From Perilla frutescens (lineage: Eukaryota > Streptophyta > Magnoliopsida > Lamiales > Lamiaceae), in assembly GCA_026008535.1 (NCBI GenBank), contig BRKX01000004.1, positions 59,156,501 to 59,220,500 on the forward strand: 64,000 bases of DNA, given 5' to 3'. The notes beneath the pieces were generated by a model. That model worked only from the letters and a program-made list of their open reading frames with translations, searched no databases and was not told where the DNA came from. How positions within the stretch are numbered: the first letter of the stretch is position 1; each line of letters starts with the position of its first letter. Positions 12,081-24,004 of the stretch are shown here, in pieces. Made by a program: the position numbers and the translations under genes.

Positions 12081-13667
12081 GGAGAGGTAGCAGCCGGCCA
12101 GGAGGTCGCCGGACCACCCCCGGCGTGACGCCGGAGTAGCAGCAGGTCGCCGGAGCCGGCGAGCAGCCGCAGTAGCAGCCGCGAAACTCACCACCGTCCT
12201 CCGACTTTGTCATCATCGTATTGATCCATTCCTTGTCCTTTTCACTTGATTTTCGGATATGTCATGTATCATTAAGTTCTCTACATTTTGTCTTTTGATA
12301 TCGTTGTCGTCCGATGGCCGGAAATCAGTCAAATCGCCGGAGAACTCAAACTGGTACTGTAGCAAATCAGATTTCGTGCTCAGCCATTTGGGGACATTTC
12401 GAATTCCCGAATCGAAAAAGTTTCAACTGGAAAGTTGTTCAAAACAATATTTTCTACATGCCTGTCGAATTTCGTAATTTTAGGACAAGTTTTGAATAAT
12501 CTCGATTATTTAATTTAAACAATTATTTTTGTACCGAAAACATGTGTTATCAAAAAAATTATAAAACTCTCAAACTTTAGTCTTAACTTGTATAGGAGTA
12601 TCCCCGAATATTTTCGTAATTTTTGAACAACTATAAAGCGTCATGGTGCAAATCTGATAAAATTTTGTAAAATGACAAGTTGCAGAAAAATGACTCTTGT
12701 CAAATCTGATGGCCTCATTAAATAAAAAATAATATTTTGGAATTTATGTTCTTTTGTATTAAATTTATACGATGTCGTTAGAGTAACACAATCTACTTGT
12801 GAATGAAATAAAATTTAAATAAATACTCTAAATATAATAGATAATTCCCAAAATTGATACATTTTAGTTACCCATGTCTAGAATCATCTTTTTATTTATT
12901 TTGTAATTTTGGATGAGTTTTGATTTTTATCAAATAGTTAATTCAAACGATTATTTTTTTATACCAAAAGCTCGGGTTTTGAGAAAATTTCCAAACTCGC
13001 ATATATTTTAGTCCTCGTGGATATAGGATCATCCTCTATTTATTTTGGAAATTTTGGAATGATTAATGTTTTATCGAAATTCCTTTTATGCATTGAATCG
13101 AGTAGAAATTTCTAAAGTCGTGTATTTCATGCTTAGGTCGTAGTCAAGAGAAGACGATAAATTTCCTTTAATTATGTGTTTGGGTCCTAGGGTTTCTATA
13201 GGGTTAATGAGTCATTAATTGACTTTGTGTAGGACGAGTTGAGCCTGAGGAATCAGAGAAACGAACCCCTAAGTTGCTATTCTACCCCAGAATTGTAAAT
13301 AAGGTGGGTAATTCTACACTCGTCTATATACAAATGGAATGTTGATCTATGGAGTATTGATTTATGGAGTATTGAACTATTGGATATGAATATATGATAT
13401 AATGATTTGCGTTGAGCACAATATTTGATGCTAACATTTTATGAACTATTATGAGATTTAGATAATTATGCTTCTAAATTGTTATTGGAATTGATATCAT
13501 GATATGAATGTATTGCTTAGATGTATGATACCTTATAAGATAGACGTAGTACCTCTTATAATTTATGAGGCTATCTTATTAATTGATGAAAGAAAGAGAC
13601 CTAGATGAAACATTCTAGGTTGTGATCTATGTTGTAGATAATAAGTTAAGATTATTGCTTGAACATC

Positions 13668-13755
<88 letters not shown>
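13668..13755. repeat. (ATT)n microsatellite, about 29 units
   Basis: A perfect trinucleotide run of about 88 bases inside the gypsy LTR remnant. Confidence 0.95.
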
Positions 13756-13974
13756 TCTGTTATTAATTTAGGAACCTGTGTGCTTGACCCTTCCTTATTC
13801 TATAACATATGATTAGGATCTTAATGTGTCACTAAGATATGATCCTTATAAATAAATTCTTACCCGAGATGGTAGGCTTAGAACAAGCATAGTATGATCA
13901 AAGTTTTAGCTATTATAGCTATAAGGTGGATGATATCTATCCAACACGTGAATTATGTTTCAAAAGCGTGTTCT

Positions 13975-15397
13975 TGTTGGTTTTGTATACTAGAAGACCT
14001 GTCTTTTGTATACATTATTAATAATGGTTTTATGATGATATAGAATGAATATTATTACAGTCACTGTTTGCATTTAAATTGTTATATTTATATGCATGTT
14101 CACTATACTTACATTGTAGATGATATGGTGTGGGTAAACACATGGTTAGATCATATCATCAGGTTCCTTGTAATGTATTAAAAGGCTCACGGTTTAGATG
14201 GCACTGAACCTGCTATCGGTACGCCGTAGAATAATCTGATAGTTAGTTTGTCTTGACTAACTGATTATTCTAATACACGGGCATGTGTATTGAGGTGGAT
14301 CTACTTAGGATTCTATTCTCTATTCTGACCTTAAATGAGAGAATAAGAATCCACAGAGTTCGGGTTCTTAACCCCTATATGTTGGCGGACATATACGTAT
14401 AGTGTTTGCAGCTTTGATTTATCAAAGGGTGAGATTCTTTCGTAGGATCAATAATCTCGATATCTTGGGTTGTGACATTTACACTTATGATGGGTTGTGC
14501 AATATGTAGGGGCACCGTATCCTGGTGCGCTAGTTTGATGGTGTCCCCTTGAGGAAATGCAAGTTCATGCTGAAACCCTGCAGGTGGAATTTATTTCGTG
14601 CATGAGTAAAGCTTGTGTGGTACTACTCAAGGATAAGATATTAATTAATTATAGCTATCAGAAGCTTACATAATTAATTAATGGGCATTATATCTTAAAC
14701 GCGGGGAATGACTGGACTAAAGGAGAAAGCATATTCAGAAATATGTATTAAATTGGTAGGTCAGTATTATTTCTTTAGTGGAATAAAAATAATACTTAAT
14801 TTATTTAATAGTATCCTAAGTTTATTGGATATTGGAAATTAAATAAATTAGCAGGCCAATTTAATATTCTTCTAGATCCCTGTTGTAGCCCAATATGACT
14901 TTAATGGACTGGAGATAGAAAAAGAGATAGATGCCCAAACCCAGTAGGGTTGGGACACTGAAATTTCGACCACCTCCCCTATAAATAGGGAAGTGGGGGA
15001 CGAAATTTTAAGGTTAATAATCAGCTCCTTTTGTGTTCTCTTTATCTCCACAGATTCCATACCGATCTAGTAGATTTCAGCCCACCCTGAAACTAGATTC
15101 AGTCCGGGAATACAACAGAAGATCAAGGAGTGGAATATCACTGTGGGGCGCCAATCATCATCATACACAACAACAAGATTAGACCTTTAATCTTGTCCTC
15201 CACCCGTCGTTTAATTTGTAAGTCGTTTTTCGATTCTATGTTTCCGCTTTAGTAGAATCGTTTAAACCAGATTTGCATGTTAATTAAACTCGGTTATTTA
15301 AAACATATGAGATGCATAAATTTATGATCTACATGACATTAGGATTAATGAAAATCCAATTAGATCCTGCGGTGGTTCAATTCGAAAAACCCCAACA
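13975..15397 (+). mobile_element. Copia solo LTR of the element B family, TSD GTTCT
   Basis: This 1,423-bp sequence starts TGTTGGTTTTGTATACTAG and ends CCGAATT-type sequence through CCCCAACA. It is collinear in the opposite strand sense with the 5' LTR of element B (46824-48252). Shared landmarks include TGATATGGTGTG, CTCACGG-TTAGATGG, CTGCAGG-TGGAATTTAT and GGTGG-TCAATTCGAAAAA. GTTCT lies immediately before (13970-13974) and after (15398-15402), a perfect 5-bp TSD. With no internal domain, it is a solo LTR left by unequal recombination between the two LTRs of a full element. Confidence 0.93.
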
Positions 15398-15704
15398 GTT
15401 CTACTTATGATAATATATATTTATGATAAAGCACGCTTCAAATTACTTTTATGTCTCTATGATTTCTAGTCAACAGTGACTTATGTTTCAAAAAGTGATC
15501 TATTTATGATAACATATATTTATATTTAAGCATGCTTCAGATTACTTTTATGGCTCAATGATTTCTAATCAATACATGATTTTATGTTTCAAAATCGCGT
15601 TATGTTTATGAAAATGAAAAATATGTTTATATAAAAGCATGCTTCAAAGTTCAAAAGACTCTTTTTATGGCTCATCGGAAGATACTAAACTCTATGGTTC
15701 CAAG

Positions 15705-15870
15705 TATGAGCACTTGGTGCATTATGTAGCACTTCGATGCGGTATGAGCACTTGGTGCATTATGTAGCACTTCGGTGTATGAGCACTTGGTGCATTATGT
15801 AGCACTTCGGTGCGGTATGAGCACTTGGTGCAATTATGGTACTACGGTACAAATATGTCACTTCGGTGAA
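15705..15870. repeat. Tandem repeat, period 35-38 bp, four units
   Basis: Units start at 15705, 15743, 15778 and 15816 with TATGAGCACTTGGTGC, followed by ATTATGTAGCACTTCGGTGC-type sequence; the last unit is degraded. GCACTTGGTGC and GCACTTCGGTGC are imperfect palindromes. It sits in the 3' half of the gypsy LTR remnant. Confidence 0.9.
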
Positions 15871-16465
15871 ATTTATATGATAGGGAACCATATTGAGTTA
15901 ATCTTCCGTATGCTAATGATCATACACTTTTTATGGGCATTATAGTCAATATGTTTAATATGCAAACTCTTTATTGAATGATCAAGTATATTTCAGAAAT
16001 TTAAAATTCCACTGAGTGTTTTCTGGCACTCAGCCCATCTATTTTTCATAATATTTTCAGGTATTTGATGACGGCTGGCGGCTGACGTGGACCAATGGGG
16101 ACTTTCTATTTCGTTGACCACTCTTATAATTTATATTTATTGATTATGTGTAGTTGTGGTCACTAAATATGAATTTTATGCTTCCGCTTTATGATCATCA
16201 TACATTTAACTATTTTATGGACATTTGTGAATGTTATAGTCTTGGGCGCATTTCAAATGTTGATTGTTGGATTTTGACTAGTCTTGGTCGCAGGTTCGAA
16301 TGGTAAACGCCTATGTGCGTGGATATTTTGAATATTTTAAACGAAATGTTGCCCAAATTTTTATGACCCAAGAAAATTATTTATTATGAATTGCGAAAAT
16401 TTTATCATCAATTCTTTTGGTTGTGTGTTTTCGGTAGCATCTGGGCATTTGGGTTCTGGTCGATA

Positions 16466-16800
16466 CATAAATATAATATATTATATTTACAAAAAATATA
16501 ATATATTATATTACTTTTTTACCCTTAAATTAAGTGCAAATTGTGGACATAATAGGCAAATCATATTTTGTAAGAAACATCCAAACTTTTTATATAGGTA
16601 TAGATTTATTTTGGCTAATACTTTTTAAGGATACAGATGATACTTTTGGGCTTTTGAATGATAATTTTTAGTGTTACAGTTGATACTATTTTTGAAACAT
16701 TTCTTTTTTTAGTTAACCGATCAACGCGCGTTTTCCGGCGTTGACTCGGTCAATGCGCCCGATGGTGCACCCAGTGCACACAAATGTTTCTCTATAGAAT
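16466..16800 (+). repeat. AT-rich dispersed repeat with GATACTTTTT motif, copy 2
   Basis: 16466-16610 closely matches 54650-54815 (shared ACCCTTAAATTAAGTG, GACATAATAGGCAAATCATA and TTTTTATATA-GTATAGATTT). It then continues into the GATACTTTTTAAGGATACAG block (16614-16700) shared with 3206-3290, and a TCAACGC/TTGACTCGGTCAATGC block. It appears to be the right flank of the interrupted AT-rich repeat. It is non-coding. Confidence 0.65.
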
Positions 16801-17645
16801 AATATATCTTCGTCCAATTTCAATATCTTTTTCCACCAAAAGAGGGAAACCATGCACGAAAGGTATATCTTATTTTGCATAGCTGATTAATTTATTACAT
16901 GGCGTTTATATATTTATAACCGTTATGTCATACTTGACGAAATATTGGGACTACATTAATGAGTTAAAGTTGAACGCCCTCCCATTATAGTTTTTTTTAA
17001 TATATCTCAATTAGGGAAGAATGGACTCTAAATAAATTTTTTTAAATTAAATTAAATTATAATAAATTGAAAAAAAAATGGCCAACTTTTTAGGAAAATG
17101 TTATAGAGAATGGCATGGTGACGTTGGGGATTGAAATTCGAAATTGATTTGCAATTTCTTTCTGAAGAAAGTCTGCGAATAATTTATCCATGTCATGTCA
17201 ATTTGTAATTTACCCTTCCTCCCTCGTGGGTAATAAACCTTATGAGTAATAAAGACATGTGGCAAATTTCTTTTAAAATTATTAAGATAAAATTTAATTT
17301 ATACAAGAGAATTTCCACATGTCTTCATCTCCATGAATGTGGATACTATTCCATGAGAAATGATAGAATTTCCATTCTTCATGTGATTTTCCATCTTACC
17401 TATGTTGGTGCCAACGCCACGTTGATGTTGGTGCCGACATTGACCACTCCCCTTTTTTTTCTCTCTCATCGTGGTTTTTTTTCGAGTTTGATGGATTAAG
17501 GTAATATCTTGACGTGTTTTAATTTATTTTTTTTATGTTTTAAACTTGATTTGTAGCTTGAACGTGAAATGTGTTGTCATCTCTTTAGGTTCATGTTGAA
17601 CAAATCACACAGAAGAAATAAAATACATTTGAAAAATTAAGTGGG
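16801..17645. other. Intergenic DNA, no gene recognised
   Basis: AT-rich sequence with no recognisable domain. An 85-codon plus-strand open frame at 17242-17499 has no family resemblance. A short direct repeat, TTGGTGCC-AACG and TTGGTGCC-GACAT, lies at about 17404-17440. Confidence 0.5.
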
Positions 17646-18895
17646 TGATGTGATTCCGTCATGCTCAAGAACATGAAAGAATATCAGAAAATGCAGACTC
17701 AAGGACGGAACACACGATGACTATGTAAGGGTTTAAAATAATATCGGGACTCAAAATAAGACACGAAATAGCGGAAGACTTTGGACTGAATAGACTCGAT
17801 ATACACAGCTGTATTAAGACTCGAATAAGATGAACTAAAAGACTCGATTTTATGGCCTAAAGACTTGAATTAAATAGACAAATAGAACACTTACGGTATA
17901 TGTGCTAATTAGGGCATGAATAACACGTATAGCTGGAAATTGACTCGAACGGCTTCAAACTCATGTGGGACTCGATCTGGACATGTAGGAATGTTGTAGG
18001 AGGCGTACGAATTGTGTAGGATGGATGACGTCGATGATGTTGAACGGACGGTGGCTGATTTGAAGTGAATCACAACCCGATAGTTGCCTTGCGATCTCGA
18101 ACGTACCACGAGGCCAAAATCTTTAAGCTGCTCTTCGATATTAGCGAGTACCCGTTAATCCCTCGAGTGAATTAAGGAATACCCTTGAATAAGACTTTAA
18201 GATGCTATCCTTTAAGAATGATGATTTATGACTAAATCAACAAAAGTGTTTGTTTGATCAACCTAAGGATCGTGAGACAATTGAGAAAATAACTCTTTAT
18301 TTCATGCAACGTCTAAAATATCAATGTGACATGGTTCCCCTATTTATAATACATAATGGGGACAAAATTTGATGCTAATAAGACCTAAAAAACTGATCCA
18401 AAAGGGATATCTAACTATACTAGGAAGATACCTAAACTAGAATTCTATTCAAGGTATGAAATTGCCTTAAATACAATTCTAGTCAAACCTATTTAATAAT
18501 GGATGAAAATTATACCAAATAAATAATTAAAAATCTGATCTAAACTATAGTCTAAATTAATTAAATAAATACTATAGTCTAAATAAAATTCAATCCCCTT
18601 AATTAATTCATGAAGGGCTGAAACTACTCGGTATGGGCATACCGACGGGTATACGCACATTCCAAGTCTTGATCTTCACTTCTTCATGTCTTGTTCTTCA
18701 AACCTTGATCTCCAATCTTTAATTAGAAGCAAAGTAACGATTTTGGAGTTGCTCTCAACTTCTTTGCCATCTTTGAACTTCTTACATACAAATGCTTGGA
18801 AATATCCTTGCAATTGTATTGCTCGAAGTCGTGTAATTGAACCACATATTTGCAGCTCCGAATTAAGTTCTTCAAGGTTTTTCGTGGACGTATCA
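17646..18895 (-). repeat. Element D 3' LTR
   Basis: 1,250 bp, TG...CA-bounded, and equal in length to the partner at 20589-21838. In the element's sense it lies downstream of the polypurine tract. Confidence 0.92.
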
Positions 18896-18907
18896 TTCCC
18901 CTCATCT
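18896..18907 (-). other. Element D polypurine tract
   Basis: On the minus strand AGATGAGGGGAA directly precedes the 3' LTR, the usual priming site for second-strand synthesis. Confidence 0.75.
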
Positions 18908-20572
18908 TGAAAAGAATTCATCCTCGAATTCAAGTCTCCGAGATCAAAGACGAACATGAATTGACCATCGAACTCTTTTTGCACAAACTGCATAAAACAC
19001 ATCTTCATGAACATGAACGAGAACATTCTACTTGTGTTAATCATCCGAAACTCTAGCATAGATTACCTCGGCATGGTATTCACATTCAAACTTGGTGGTA
19101 CATCAACTTCCAATGGAACATCTTCAACAACCTGTAAATTAAAGATATCACAAGAAAACGGTAGACAAAAAATGTTAGAACTTGATGGATCTTCCATGCT
19201 AGCTTGTTCGAGCTCTTCATGATCTTCAACCATTGTCTCACGGATATCATTCTCCTTTTCATAATAAGGTTGAATCTCCAACAACGTCTCAACTACTTCG
19301 GCTTCCTCAACTGCAACATTGAACTCTATTTATTCTTCTTCTTCTTCACTCAAAGGTTGATCCGACTCTTCTAGATCAAGCTCTGCAACAACCTTCTCTT
19401 CTTCTCCAACATTCTCACAAGTTGCAACATCGATCAATTCTTCAATAGGTGCATCAACTGAAATTGTTACCTCGAAAGTAGAATCTTCTTTGATGGCAAC
19501 GGTCTCAGATGGTAACTCAACGTGGATCTCCTCTTGAATATTGCTGGTTTGGCTTGGCACATCCATGACCGGCTAAACTGGTGATGCAGGCCGTGTAGGT
19601 GGTATATAGGTACGTAGAAACTCCTCGAATAACTCAGGTTCACTCCAAGTGAACGGATATCTCATGATCGAACGGGCTGTTTGGCACTGAGTTCTAAGCG
19701 GTGGAGGCGATGCTTTTTGCGTGTTGAGACTCGCAAGCTACTTCGTTAACTTGGCTAGTGGATTAATCAAATCATCTCTCATTATTTATAGATTTTCTTC
19801 CATGCTCTCGATCATTGCATCATAATGGTACTTCGTGTCCCATGCAAGGAACTGGCTAGATGACTTGGGTGCATCGAATGGATTCATAGTAACTTGGATG
19901 GAGTATGGTCCGGATGGTGTACGAGTGGTGTATGGTGTAGAATGTGGTGTAGGGCAGATTTTTCAAACCCTTTGTGTAAGGAACGGAAATGATAGGGTAT
20001 GGAGAGTATATGGAAGGTTTGGGAGGGATAGGGATGGAAGAAAATTAGATAAGGAAATAATTAGATGTATTTTTGAAGTTCCCAAATAGTGTAGGAATCC
20101 AAAAATAAATCCAAAAGTATGGAAGGTAAGAATTAGAAGAGAAAAGGAAAAAGGGATTAGGTAATTTGGAAAGTGTTACACAATTGTGACACAGTCCAAA
20201 TATTTGAACTAGACTCTAAAAGGAAAGAACCAAAAATAAATTACAACTCAAAAGGAAATTACCAACTAAAAAACTATACTAGAAGGAAAGTTCCAAAAAT
20301 AAAACAAGACGCAAAAGGTAACTACCAACTATGGACTAGTACCCAAAAGGAAGGTACCAAAAATAAAATAGAACTCAAAAGGTAAATCAAGAATGGAATT
20401 TTCATTTTTTTTATCGGATTTTTTTTTAAATCTGATTTTTTTTTGCAGTGGGGCTTCGACCCTTTGCTCCTTTTTTTTCAATGAATATGCAGATTACAAC
20501 TCGATAAATAATGAATGAAAATAAAACAAAAGACTCGACCCGGTAGTGAACCACGAACAGCTATTGTCGTCG
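18908..20572 (-). pseudogene. Element D interior, gag-like relic uncertain
   Basis: Minus-strand open frames are short: 19566-19330 (78 codons, very acidic, starting MDVPSQTSNIQEE and ending in a Glu run) and 19284-19063 (73 codons). Neither shows a zinc knuckle or a gag core I recognise. Region 20200-20390 is tandemly repetitive. The interior may be a degraded gag or an unrelated filler, as in other large non-autonomous elements. Confidence 0.4.
20200..20390. repeat. Degenerate tandem repeat, period about 65 bp, three units
   Basis: AAAAGGAAAGAACCAAAAATA, AAGGAAAGTTCCAAAAATAA and AAGGAAGGTACCAAAAATAA recur about every 65 bases, each followed by ACTCAAAAGGAAATTACCAA-like sequence. The repeat lies in the interior of element D. 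Confidence 0.75.
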
Positions 20573-20586
20573 TGGCTCTGATACCA
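20573..20586 (-). other. Element D primer-binding site
   Basis: On the minus strand TGGTATCAGAGCCA follows the 5' LTR after two bases. It matches the initiator methionine tRNA 3' end, the usual primer for plant LTR retrotransposons. Confidence 0.9.
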
Positions 20587-20588
20587 CA

Positions 20589-21838
20589 TGATGTGATTCC
20601 GTCATGCTCAAGAACATGAAAGAATATCAGAAAACGCAGACTCAAGAACGGAACACACGACGACTATGTAAGGGTTCAAAATAATACCGGGACTCAAAAT
20701 AAGACACGAAATAACGGAAGACTTTGGGCTGGATAGACTCGATATACACAGCTGTATTAAGACTCGAATAAGATGAACTAAAAGACTCAATTTTATGGCC
20801 TAAAGACTTGAATTAAATAGATAAATAGAACACTTACGGTATATGTGCTAATTAGGGCCTGAATAGCACGTATAGCTGGAAATCGACTCAAACGACGTCG
20901 AACTCGTGTGGGACTCGATCTGGATATGTAGGAATGTTGTAGGAGGTGTACGAATTGTGTAGGATGGATGACGTCGATGATGTTGAACTGACGGTGCCTG
21001 ACTTGAAGTGAATCACAACCCGATAGTTGCCTTGTGATCTCGAACGTACCATGAGGCCAAAATCTCTAAGCTGCTCTTCGATATTAGCGAGTACCCGTTA
21101 ATCCCTCGAGTGAATTAAGGAATACCCTTGAATAAGACTTAAAGATGCTATCCTCTAAGAATGATGATTTTTGACTAAATCAACAAAAGTGTTTGTTTGA
21201 TCAACCTAAGGATCGTGAGACAATTGAGAAAATAACTCTTTATTTCATGCAACGTCTAAAATATCAATGTGACATGGTTCCCCTATTTATAATACATAAT
21301 GGGGATGAAATTTGATGCTAATAAGACCTAAAAAACTGATCCAAAAGGGATATCTAACTATACTAGGAAGATACCTAAACTAGAATTCTATTCAAGGTAG
21401 GAAATTGCCTTAAATACAATTCTAATCAAACCTATTTAATAATGGACGAAAATTACACCAAATAAATAATTAAAAATCTGATCTAAACTATAGTCTAAAT
21501 TAATTAAATAAATACTGTAGTCTAAATAAAATTCAATCCCCTTAATTAATTCATGAAAGGCCGAAACTACTCGGTATGGGCATACCGACGGGTATACGCA
21601 CATTCCAAGTCCTGATCTTCACTTCTTCATGTTTTGTTCTTCAAACCTTGATCTCCAATCTTTAATTACTAGCAAAGTAACAATTTTGGAGTTGCTCTCA
21701 ACTTCTTTGCCATCTTCGAACTTCTTACATACAAATGCTTGGAAATATCCTTGCAATTATATTGCTCGAAGTCGTGTAATTGAACCACATATTTGCAGCT
21801 CCGAATTAAGTTCTTCAAGGCTTTTCATGGACGTATCA
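20589..21838 (-). repeat. Element D 5' LTR
   Basis: 1,250 bp, TG...CA-bounded, and followed on the right by the TSD copy GTGGG. The primer-binding site lies on its inner side. Confidence 0.92.
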
Positions 21839-21938
21839 GTGGGATAGATTCATACCTAACATTATCAATGCTGGTGGGATTTTGAAATCGAGACATTTGT
21901 CACTCTACCACACAATCATTTCCAAAGGACAAATATAA

Positions 21939-22010
21939 ATAGTTTTTTCTAAGTTTGGATATGGTTATATATGTATAGTTTTTTCTAAGTTTGGATATGG
22001 TTATATATAT
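21939..22010. repeat. 36-bp tandem duplication
   Basis: ATAGTTTTTTCTAAGTTTGG plus ATATGGTTATATAT begins at 21939 and again at 21975, directly left of the LINE poly(T) end. Confidence 0.85.
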
Positions 22011-22052
22011 ACATATATTTTTTTTTTGAAGAAAAAAGGATCTAGATTTTTA

Positions 22053-22601
22053 TTAATTAATAAAGTTTCTCACCCACAGAGGAAAAATATGGTTCCAAAT
22101 ACGCATGGACTCACACCCCGCTCCAAACTGAGCTAAGGCATGAGCCACATGATTAGCCTCCCTATATATATGATCGAAGCCCAAAATTACATTTGAATTA
22201 GTTAATTGAGCTAAAATAGGTAGTTCTTCCTCCAAATAATTCTAGCCCTCATAGCCTTGAGTAAGCATTCGAACCGCAAGTAATGAGTCTGAAAACACAG
22301 TTATAGGACCGAGACCTTCTTGTAAGCATAGACCAACACCATAGAGGATAGCATTAATTTCCGTATCAAGAACTGATATCGGCTTTTGGATGGGTAAAGC
22401 GAGGCAGACTCGAATTCTGCCAAGATCATCACGAACAACAGCCCCAAATCCATACTTTTCAGCCTTCGCGTTAACTGGCGCGTCAATATCCAGTCGAAAC
22501 ACCCATTTAACATGGGGGATCCATCTTTTTTCTCCCACCTTAACTCCCAATGACAATTTAGTGGCACATGAGAGACGAACTTTCCTAAATGTATTCAGCA
22601 A
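22053..22601 (-). pseudogene. LINE C-terminal RNase H-like domain (element E)
   Basis: The frame at 22601-22242 contains RLDIDAPVNAKAEKYGFGAV, VVRDDLGRI and VFSDSLLAVRMLTQG. It continues after a stop into 22235-22053 with IYREANHVAHALAQFGAG. This is the RVT_3-type RNase H found at the C-terminus of plant L1 polyproteins. A single stop after MLTQGYEG separates the two halves. Confidence 0.85.
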
Positions 22602-24004
22602 AATTCAAGAGTTCACCAAACTTACATCTGTAATAGAATCATCAGGATTATGCTTCAACTGATAAAGCATATTCCAAGTTCAATATATCGTGATAGCCCA
22701 AACCTCGACTTTCTCTTTCCTCGAAAAACTGCCCTCGTTTAAAGATTGGCCAGAACATACTCCTCTTCCATATTCCTTGGACTGCATGGCAGAGAAGAAG
22801 ACACTGGGTAACAGTGCCCCAATCTCTACCACACCTCTCACAGATGCCCCTAATAGGAACATGATGTGCTTAAACGCACATTGGCACAACAAGTAACCTT
22901 ACAAGCATGCTAAAGAAAAATCTTAATTTTTGGAGGTATATCCAGCTGCCATACCATCTTATTCCAGTTAGTCAAAGTTGTCCCCAAGTGGAAAGGATCC
23001 TGTTCAAAATAACCAATCTCCATTAAATAGCCAAACTTGACTGTATATGCCACGTTGATCAAGCTTCCAATAGCAGTAGTCCTCCTCTTCTGATCTGAGA
23101 GAGGTTTTCACAATATTTTGTACCATAAACTCTGGAAAAATCACGTTTAATTTTTCCAAATTACATTCACTCCTCGGCGTAATAAAATCAACAACCTTCA
23201 GCCCTTTAATAGTAGAGAAAAATCCTGACCGAATCTTAGGCACCCCACTGGAGAGAGCCTCGATGAATCTATCCCCAAAAATACGGGTCTGATTTCCTGA
23301 ACCGATTTTTCAATGCAGACCTCAAGTGCTTTCCAAATTGCGGAAGCATCCTTCCCCACAACTGCTTCCATAATAGTTCTATGTTTGTAATACTTAGACT
23401 TCATAGCTTGTGCCAACAGAGAGTTAGGCTTCTTAAGCATCCTCCAAATTTGTTTAGCTAGAAGTTCCTTATTAAAGCTTTCCAGATTTCGAAAACCCAA
23501 TCCTCTCCTATCCTTTGGACAACACAAATCCCTCCATTTAACCCAATGCAACCTATTATTCGCTTCTGAGTCACCCCACCAAAAACATGCACATGCTCAA
23601 TCAATATTCACCAAAACAGATTGAGGTAGCCTAAAGCACATCATAGCATAAGTTGGAATGGCCTGAATAACATATTTGAGTAAAACCTCCTTTCCTCCAA
23701 CAGAAAAAAGCTTATTCTTCCAACTAGCCAATCTTCTCACCACTTTATCAGTAATGTAGCCAAACTGCATCTACTTGTTTCTGAGAAAAACCGAAGGCAA
23801 GCCCAAGTAAAGAGAATGTCTTTCCCCTACTTGGACACCAAGAATCTCTTTCGCCCGGCTAATCACCTCCGGTTTGGTATTTGGACTGAAGCCAATTGAA
23901 GATTTATCAAAATTAATACATTGGCTTGAAGCAATTTCATAAGGTTGGAGCCAATGCTTCAACACATAACAAGCAATCTCCTCTGCTTAAAAAAATAAAA
24001 GACT

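Larger units (their letters stand above)
11658..16465 (+). mobile_element. Decayed Ty3/gypsy LTR remnant related to element C (Tekay-like), interrupted by a copia solo LTR
   Basis: From about 12200 to 12800 the sequence aligns with the LTRs of element C. Shared phrases include GTCGAATTTCGTAATTTT, AATCTCGATTATTTAATTTA, TTTTTGTACCG and AAATCTGATAAAAT. Both also share a GA-rich tract, a GC-rich CGCCGG block after it, and a terminal region rich in short tandem repeats. Identity is clearly lower than between C's own LTRs, so this is a related family rather than a copy. Outer limits are set by where the AT-rich repeat stops (about 11657) and resumes (about 16466); I could not confirm TG...CA ends or a TSD. 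No gag or pol is present. Confidence 0.6.
17646..21838 (-). mobile_element. Element D: complete non-autonomous LTR retrotransposon, TSD GTGGG
   Basis: Two direct LTRs of exactly 1,250 bp (17646-18895 and 20589-21838) start TGATGTGATTCCG and end GACGTATCA. GTGGG flanks the element on both sides (17641-17645 and 21839-21843). A methionine-tRNA-type primer-binding site abuts the right LTR and a purine-rich tract abuts the left LTR, both in the minus orientation, so the element reads right to left. The 1.69-kb interior lacks protease, reverse transcriptase, RNase H and integrase. Over the first 240 aligned LTR bases I count 10 differences, all transitions. This fits a LARD-like or similar non-autonomous element mobilised in trans. 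Confidence 0.93.

Noticed and set aside
11689..12216. Long open frames on both strands (Ser/Phe/Leu-rich on minus, Lys/Glu-rich on plus)
   Set aside because: They are translations of a GA-rich low-complexity tract inside an LTR remnant; composition, not coding, explains them.
13668..13755. Tandem arrays considered as CRISPR or satellite
   Set aside because: Plant nuclear context; the repeats are microsatellites, or tandem units without spacer/repeat alternation.
17646..21838. Interpretation of the 17.6 and 20.6 kb copies as a segmental duplication
   Set aside because: Equal TG...CA-bounded ends, primer and purine sites, and the GTGGG TSD show that they are LTRs of one element.
21843..21900. 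Sequence resembling the reverse of a tRNA B box (GGGATTTTGAAATCGAG), suggesting a SINE
   Set aside because: One short degenerate match with no A box at the right spacing and no poly(A) end of its own.
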